From Pelodera strongyloides (Eukaryota > Nematoda > Chromadorea > Rhabditida > Rhabditidae), in assembly GCA_036852015.1 (NCBI GenBank), contig JAANDG010000113.1, positions 1 through 64,000 of the forward strand: a stretch of DNA of 64,000 nucleotides. The letters are read 5' to 3'. Below are positions 57,681 through 64,000 of this stretch, one piece after another (within the stretch, counting starts at the first letter, position 1; every line of letters begins with the position of its first letter). The position numbers and the translations under genes were made by a program. Below the pieces are notes generated by a model that made no database searches, had not been told where the DNA came from, and saw only the letters and a list, made by a program, of their open reading frames with translations.

Positions 57681-58262
57681 GTAAGTGCTTTCTGTTTGAC
57701 CGTTTGACGGACCGCATCTGCTAACCTAAAGTTTAATGTGTTTTATGGGGGTGTTTTCTCGTGCAGTTCCTTGCTTACAGTTTGCAGTTTTATACAGTGA
57801 TAGATTGATTGCTGTACGCTTTTGAAAAATATAATAATAATACTAATTGACCAGAGGTTCCTGTCTCAGACTCAAGTTCGAAATTTTCGGAGAGGGCTCT
57901 ATTGCTAGTGCTGATTATTCCGCTTGTTCTTGTTGGGATTTCGAATTCCTCTTTCATATAAGTTCTTACCGTGGAATGTAGTATTGAACGTGTTTTGCCC
58001 ACAACAAATGTCTGTCGTGAGATAGCCGGTAATAACCATATGTTGAATTTTGTTTGCTTCTGACCTGATCTTCATGTTCTGCTTTTCTCTTCTCTCATTG
58101 GATATAATACTTACCTGAAATTCTCAATATTCTATGATACATAATAGTCTGTATATACATAGCTGCTATTGAATTGAAACATCCCTTTTTTAAATCGTAA
58201 TTTTTCATTTACTCAATTCAAATCCATTCCTACTTATTCTATTTAAGCATATGATTCATATC

Positions 58263-58439
58263 TTAAAGCAAAATACCGTCGGTTTTTGAAACACATCGGG
58301 TAGACGAGCATTCTAATGAAGATTATGCAAATGAACATAAATTAGCATAAAAATTCAAGCAAATTAGCGTAAGTACCAAGTACGTAAGAATTCAGTTGTC
58401 CGCTATGTGTTTCAAAAACCGGCCGGTATTTTGCTTTAA
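58263..58439. repeat. MITE, family M1
   Basis: TTAA-flanked. Both ends carry AGCAAAATACCG (A instead of G at the fourth base), so the two ends match each other. Confidence 0.86.
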
Positions 58440-59056
58440 GATGTATATCCCTACTCTATGAATTAAATCGTTAAATATTCTCGACCTTTTCTAGTCCCTC
58501 GCAGTCTTTTTCCCTCCTTGGTTGCCCATTTGATTTCTCCCATCTGTTGTTATTCCGACGCGCGCAAATGTCTTCGCAACCACACGCACCTGACAGCTTT
58601 CTGGTCTTTCTTGAAGCTCTCTTCTCTCCCCTTTATGTCTCGATATAGCTTTTCTGTTTTGCTTAGAATTCCTGATCCGGAATCCGGATAGCCTATTTTT
58701 TTTAAAGTTCGTCCGGTTTTTGTTTTTGTATGCGTTCGCTGAATCATACTCCATACAAGACTACGAAGCTTACCTGGTCTAGGCTTCGTTCCTCAGTTTT
58801 GGGGAATATTTTCTCCCTATAACGATCGTTTTTCTTCGTGATTTGTACTTTCATTATACCCATACACTCCAACTGCAATCAGTCTGTAATATTTCAAAGG
58901 CCCTTTGTTCGCTCTCAGCCCCGCGATCTGATTCAATTATTCATTCAACTCACTGACGCCCGCCGCGCACTTGCCCGCGCGACCATTCTGTACTTGGCAG
59001 CTGCTTGACTCATCTGGCCGTTTAGGCGCTCTGTGTCCTCTCTGCCGACTGTGTCT

Positions 59057-59723
59057 ATGCCATTGTTCTTGTCCTCTTCAATGTCTGCGTCCTCAACGTC
59101 GTCTATCTCTGCCCAAGCAACGACTGGTAGTGGTACCACAAGTCGATTCCTACCTCAGACTCAGAACGCTGCTCCACCGACACCCTCAAAACCACCAAAC
59201 TTGAGCAACATATATTTGGCCGTGACGCATATTCAACCGCTTAAGAGTCAGCAGTCTAAGCCTGCAGCTAACCTTGCTCAGAAGGTTAACTGGACCCAAC
59301 CACTGGTAACACCCCTTTCTACATTATCTGCCCAGAATACTGGAGGTACCACCAAGAACCCGTACCCGGATCAGACTGTTTCTTCCCCTGCCACATTAAA
59401 TTCTTGCCTATCACTTACTTCTGGGAACTCTTCCTATTTGAGGAAGTCGTTCACAACGGCTATTCTTCAGAATAATTTGGCGTCTATAACTGCTGACCAG
59501 ACCAGTGAAGTATCCAACTCAACAACACAATATAGTAATAGTAGCAGTATGAGCACTAGTCCATCAATTCCCCCACATGGGATCACAACCCGATATTCTG
59601 AATCGGAGACTCCGTCATCTCCTGGAATTTGTTCAGTTAAGAATCAGGGAGCGACTAACCCAGGTTCTCCAACTACAGCCACCGGTCTGAAGCCATTCAA
59701 CTTCACTACGTTTGAATTTCCAA
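59057..59723 (+). CDS. Ser/Thr/Pro-rich exon, probably septin N-terminus
   Basis: A frame of over 220 codons stays open in AT-rich DNA, rich in Ser, Thr, Pro, Asn and Gln (for example TPSKPPNLSNIYLAV). That argues for real coding of a disordered region. It can start at ATG 59057 as an alternative first exon, or join exon 57680 through an acceptor at 59118. A donor CCAA|GTTGGT at 59723 leaves one base that fits the exon at 60398. The hydrophobic codons after 59724 are then intron. Link to the septin gene is inferred from phase and position. Confidence 0.45.
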
Positions 59724-60399
59724 GTTGGTTGTGTTGTCTTTTGTCTTTCTATTCTATTGTAATATTTTTGCGACTTGATGTCGTGCGCGGTGCGCAATAA
59801 GTGCGAGTGAGAGTGTTACTGGCTACTGCTAGTGCTGACTGGGGAAGCTGGTTTTGTGGTTTTTACATGTTCACGTTTTTTCTTAACCTGCGAAACTATC
59901 CTATCATAGGATAGTCCTATCTATGTTGACCGCTTTTTATCCTTTACTATCTGACTATGGACTTGGACTATCTATTTTTACGTATCAGTTCAGTTTTGCT
60001 TCTGCACGATACGATACTGTGTGCAGTGTGCTTTTTACCTCATCTTCAAGTTTCACATTTCCTTTCCTATATGTTCCACTCGTCGATATGTTTGCTAACT
60101 CTTTTCTTCAAAACTATTTCTATTTGTGAACATCACTAGTCTTTTTATTGTGCAAAGTGCAAAGGCATTGTGAAGGAATGGTTTGCTGTATTTTGTCTAC
60201 GCGAATGACAACAATCGCTTATTAAATTGCGAACTATTTCTCTGGTGCATTCTATTCTGAATTCTGATTCGATTTACAATTAAGAAATTAATATTTCCTC
60301 CTGCTATTCGATTGAATATGTGTTATTGCTATTGACTTAACTTTGCGGACTTGAACCTTTTTGCATCTGAGTAATCCTGCTCATTGTTTTTCGTAAGAA

Positions 60400-63300
60400 A
60401 TGCAAGCGAACGTATCGAACGACCATCTCTCCGTGAAAGACCGATTGCGTTTGTTTGATTCGAAATTGAATGAAAAGAGCAAGCCGGGAGATAGGAATCT
60501 ATTGACTACACGCGCTCCTATTAGAACACCGACAGAGTTACCCAGAACCTCGTATGCATCTTCTAATCAATCAGATGACAAGTGTGCGCAGCCAGCACAA
60601 CGTGGGGACGATATTCATCGGCTCAAAGTGAAAGCTGTGAATATGGATTTTCGTGGATGTGTTGTATTGGCGAAGGTCAGTGAGCTGATTCCCTGTGAAC
60701 TGAAGTCGGAATCAGCTTTGGGTGAAGTTATGGAAAACAGTGATTCTGTAAATGCTCAAGCCAAGACTGTATTGGTGAATTCTGAGCTGTCTGTGAATAT
60801 TGCCGAAGTGAAACATGGTGTTTCTGACAACATGGTCAAGACAGACGATACTGAAGACGTGGAGGCCTCACCATGTGTTATGGACGACTATTCTGTGCAG
60901 TTAACTCCGGGCCTATTCTCATGTATTGAGAACAACATTGTTGATGTTGCTTCTACCTCCTCCCATGAAAATGGTAATATTCACACTACTAGTATTGACG
61001 TGGTTCTGAATTCTAATGGAAACAATACTAAGCAATTGAACACTTTTTCGGATACTCATGCAGTTGATTTATTCGATCTATTGAAGAAATTTGGACACCA
61101 TCGATTAATGGAAAGACACAGGATGGAAATTGAGTTTGTGAGAGGTGGCTGCTTTATAGTAATCATAGTAATTTATTACATGTACATCTGTACGTCACAG
61201 AGATGCGCCGATGCGCGCAAAAAAGAACATAAACAGCGCCGCCTTATTCTTATTTGCTGAAAAATTTCTCTTGAAGTACCTAGGCATAGTTTTGATTATT
61301 ATTGTCTGAGGTGAGCTGTGTTAGCGCCGAATTTTTATACGTATCCTAAAGTTCCCATACTTTCCCGATTCGGATGATATTTAGTTGACTCACCTTCACC
61401 TGCTTGTTTATACAATGAGCGATTCGATTGTTTAGACTGCCCCATTGAATGATTAAATTATTTTGTGAAGAAAAGTGATTGCATTTCAATAATGATGCCG
61501 TTGTTGCCAGGAACTGTTTTTGTTTTATGCGATACGGACCAATTCTACATACGACTTGAAGCTTACTTAGTATTAACTTCATATTGTTCCTACTGCTTAA
61601 AGTCTTTTCCCGGAAACGTTTGATTTTTTTCGCATGTTTTTTTTTTTCAACTTTCGAGTCCTAGCCCTAGCTATGTTGGGCATAGTTTCTTTCAACGCGA
61701 TTATGTGATGTTTTTTTCACTAGAAAGAGAATACGCGACGCTCATGCTCATTGTGGTTAGCACAGACCTCGATTTTTGAAATGTTTTTATTAAATTATTA
61801 GGTTGAGGAGAATTTCAGCTTCTTGTCGTACTACCTGTACCTTAGCATGTGTATTCAGGGCATAAATCCCGTTAGTAAGTGGGTTTATTTAGCTTAGTGA
61901 CCGAAACGTGCTTGCAATAGCCTCTGGAGTCTGAGTTCCCTGAATGTCTGAGCCAAACCGGAGTGGGTTTTACTTACCGATTTATGTATTCCCCGTTCAG
62001 GTATGAATCGCACTGCTATGACTGGCGGTGGTCATCAGAACACGACGATCACATCGGCTAGGAAGGGCATGGACGTGTCGAACATGTCCACCACCTCACA
62101 CAATTATGTCGGATTTGCAAACTTTCCCAATCAGGTACACCTTTGTTTCGCCCCTTTAATGGTCTTTATGCTGAAGAAGGGGGTTACCGTATGGTTGAAT
62201 TTTGTACTGCTTTGTGTACCTAGTGCCTTACAAACCAAGGTGAAACTATGATTTATCGGACGGTTTTTGATTTTGAACTCGCTTGTTTTATTTTTTAGAG
62301 GTAGAGGTGAGCAGATGACGTTTTATTTGTTTATGAGTACCGCTTTATTCAGACATATAATAATTTGACATTGCAGGTATTTCGTCGTGCCATACGCAAG
62401 GGTTTCGATGTGAATATGATGGTTGTGGGTAGGGTTTTGTGGATTTACTTGTACATTTCCTTTTCATTTGCCGATTTGTTAGCGAGTTAGGAGTTGGACT
62501 TAGTTTATGTGGTTGTTCGTCGTTCTGAAGGATCTCTCAAGAGCAACATATTGACTATCTACTAGACTGATGTGACTATATAAGATGTGTGAAACATTGC
62601 TCTACAAACATAGTGCTTTTTGGTCTACCAATACCTAATGCAGGTCGCTCGGGTCTCGGCAAATCAACTTTCATCAACACGCTCCTTTCTGCTGAAATCA
62701 ATGACAAGGATGCGGCACACAGACTGCTCACACCGGCTGCTGGTTCAACAGTGAGAATCGAACAAAAGACGGTACGTTCTTGGGTTAGAGACTGAGAATA
62801 TGAATTGACCCATTTATCGTATCATATCATGCTCGTAACTATCATTATTATTATGTAATTACCAATTATCGCTTCGTGCTCGCATCTTCATTTTCCTCCT
62901 GTGAGGCTTTACGTGATGCTTCTGAGTTCTGAGGCTTTTAACCACTGTTTTTTTTTTATGTTTTCGTATTCCTCTAAATGCTATGCGTATGCGTAGTAGC
63001 GTAGAAGTCATGCGTCAGCATGCATATGTTTATGTTAGATATTCACTAATATAATTAATATGGATACTGGATAGTATGATACTGCTACTTTCACTTTGCC
63101 GTTATAGGGTTGTGACGGAAACCGTATAGCCGATCCTTTTTAGGTTCGTATTGTGGAAAACGGTGTGGCAGTTAATCTGACACTGGTTGACACCCCTGGA
63201 TTTGGTGGCGCAATTGATAATAGTAAATGGTATTGTGCTTTGATTTCTCTATTACTTTTTTTTTTTGTCTTTTCTGATATTTCCTTTTTTTATCTAATCA

Positions 63301-63741
63301 ACTCGCATATTAAAATCCGAATCACAGAGTACTGTTGTTGGTCGACATTATGAACGGATTACCGGGATTACTGTAAAGCAGAAAACAGTCTTGCTTTATT
63401 ATTATTCATTATTATTATTATCATTATTATTATCATTATTATTATTATCATTATTAATTATTATCATTATTATTATTATTGTTGTTGTCGTCCGTAAGCC
63501 ATAGTGATTAGTCCATGTGGTAATGTGGTTGATTTATGATTGGCGGGTAACTTATAACCTGCGCCTTTTTTTGGATTCTTTTTCATTTCTTTTGGCATTG
63601 CAGCTGGGAACCGATCCAACAATTTGTCGACGCCCGTTTCCTCGACTATTTATGCGAAGAGACGAAATTGGAGAGAACCGAAAAAGTGGTGGACAGATGT
63701 GTGCATGTCTGTCTCTATTTTGTGGCCCCAACCGGGCATGG
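60400..63741 (+). CDS. septin GTPase, 3' end beyond the window
   Basis: Septins are GTP-binding proteins that form hetero-oligomeric filaments at the cell cortex and cytokinetic ring. Exons: 60400-61144 (possibly from 60398), 62001-62134, 62377-62428, 62644-62771, 63144-63229, 63604-63741; all GT-AG and in phase. The first exon encodes about 248 residues of charged, domain-free sequence beginning MQANVSNDHLSVKDRLRLFD. The next give the septin signature: YVGFANFPNQV, the polybasic RRAIRKGF, the P-loop GRSGLGKST, a switch-I-region Thr before VRI, and the G3 motif DTPGFG with DNSKCW after it. The frame ends at PTGHG and continues off the right edge. The P-loop has Arg where most septins have Glu (GESGLGKST). 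By eye the core is nearest the SEPT7/Cdc3-like group. ATG 60400 lies 2 nt after an AG, so it may be an internal exon or an alternative start. Confidence 0.9.
63405..63486. repeat. (ATT)n microsatellite
   Basis: ATT/ATC trinucleotide run in the septin intron between exons 63229 and 63604. Confidence 0.92.
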
Positions 63742-64000
63742 GTAGGTTTTTAGAGGGCCTGACTTTATCTGTGCGAACTTGTGCATAGATAGTAGGGTGT
63801 TAGTCCCTGGAAAGGCTTTCTGATGTGTTATCTTTATCCCGTTATCCGTAACCTAAACAAACCTTAAGGACCTTAGTAGAATTATGACGCAAACTAATCT
63901 GATCACCTAATCGTCTTTTAATTTGAAATAAGATGAGTCGGGGAAAGTGATATTATAGTGTGAATGTAATATGTGATATCTCATAGAAGTTCGTGTTTCT
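63742..64000 (+). other. intron of the septin gene, right edge
   Basis: Begins with the donor GTAGGT after the PTGHG codons. No further exon is recognisable before the window ends. Confidence 0.6.

Overview
The window is nuclear DNA of an intron-rich, AT-rich, repeat-laden animal. I think a nematode or close relative is most likely, for three reasons. Interstitial arrays of TAAGCC/TTAGGC, the nematode telomere hexamer, occur at 5351-5374, 9430-9482, 17528-17566 and 48475-48497. Introns end in short TTTCAG-like acceptors. Two genes have an acceptor-type AG at, or 2 nt before, the start ATG, as expected for spliced-leader trans-splicing. No bacterial-type genes, rRNA or CRISPR were seen. All real genes are split into small exons, so the models below were built by eye from splice sites and codon phase.

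Layout. (1) 2972-13132, minus strand: a nine-exon gene for a 218-residue multi-pass membrane protein of a family I do not recognise. (2) 14622-25092, minus strand: a ten-exon gene for a 506-residue HMBOX1 (HOT1-type) homeobox protein. Its exon phases close perfectly and it has an HNF1-like N-terminal helix, a POU-like domain and an atypical homeodomain. The two genes are co-oriented, 1.5 kb apart. (3) About 25.1-57.2 kb: no convincing gene. This is a graveyard of non-autonomous mobile elements, GA/CT microsatellites and a few doubtful exon-like islands. (4) 57280 to beyond the right edge, plus strand: a septin GTPase gene with a long N-terminal region, cut off after the G3 part of the GTPase domain.

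Mobile elements. At least five families of TTAA-flanked MITEs are present; the commonest (called M1 here) has about 20 copies. One family (M6) has GGGGTTTCC inverted ends. A Helitron-like family (5' TC, 3' hairpin plus CTGG, A/T insertion site) includes one 1.48 kb member with tandem repeats and decayed coding repeats. Two related short LTR retrotransposon families occur, one nested inside a MITE and the other inside an LTR of the first. tRNA-derived SINE-like sequences and a 5'-truncated retrocopy with poly(A) and an 8 bp target duplication complete the set. Many lie inside introns of the two minus-strand genes.

The HMBOX1-type gene would encode a DNA-binding transcription or telomere factor. 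The septin would form GTP-dependent filaments. Nothing in the sequence links the three genes into one pathway.
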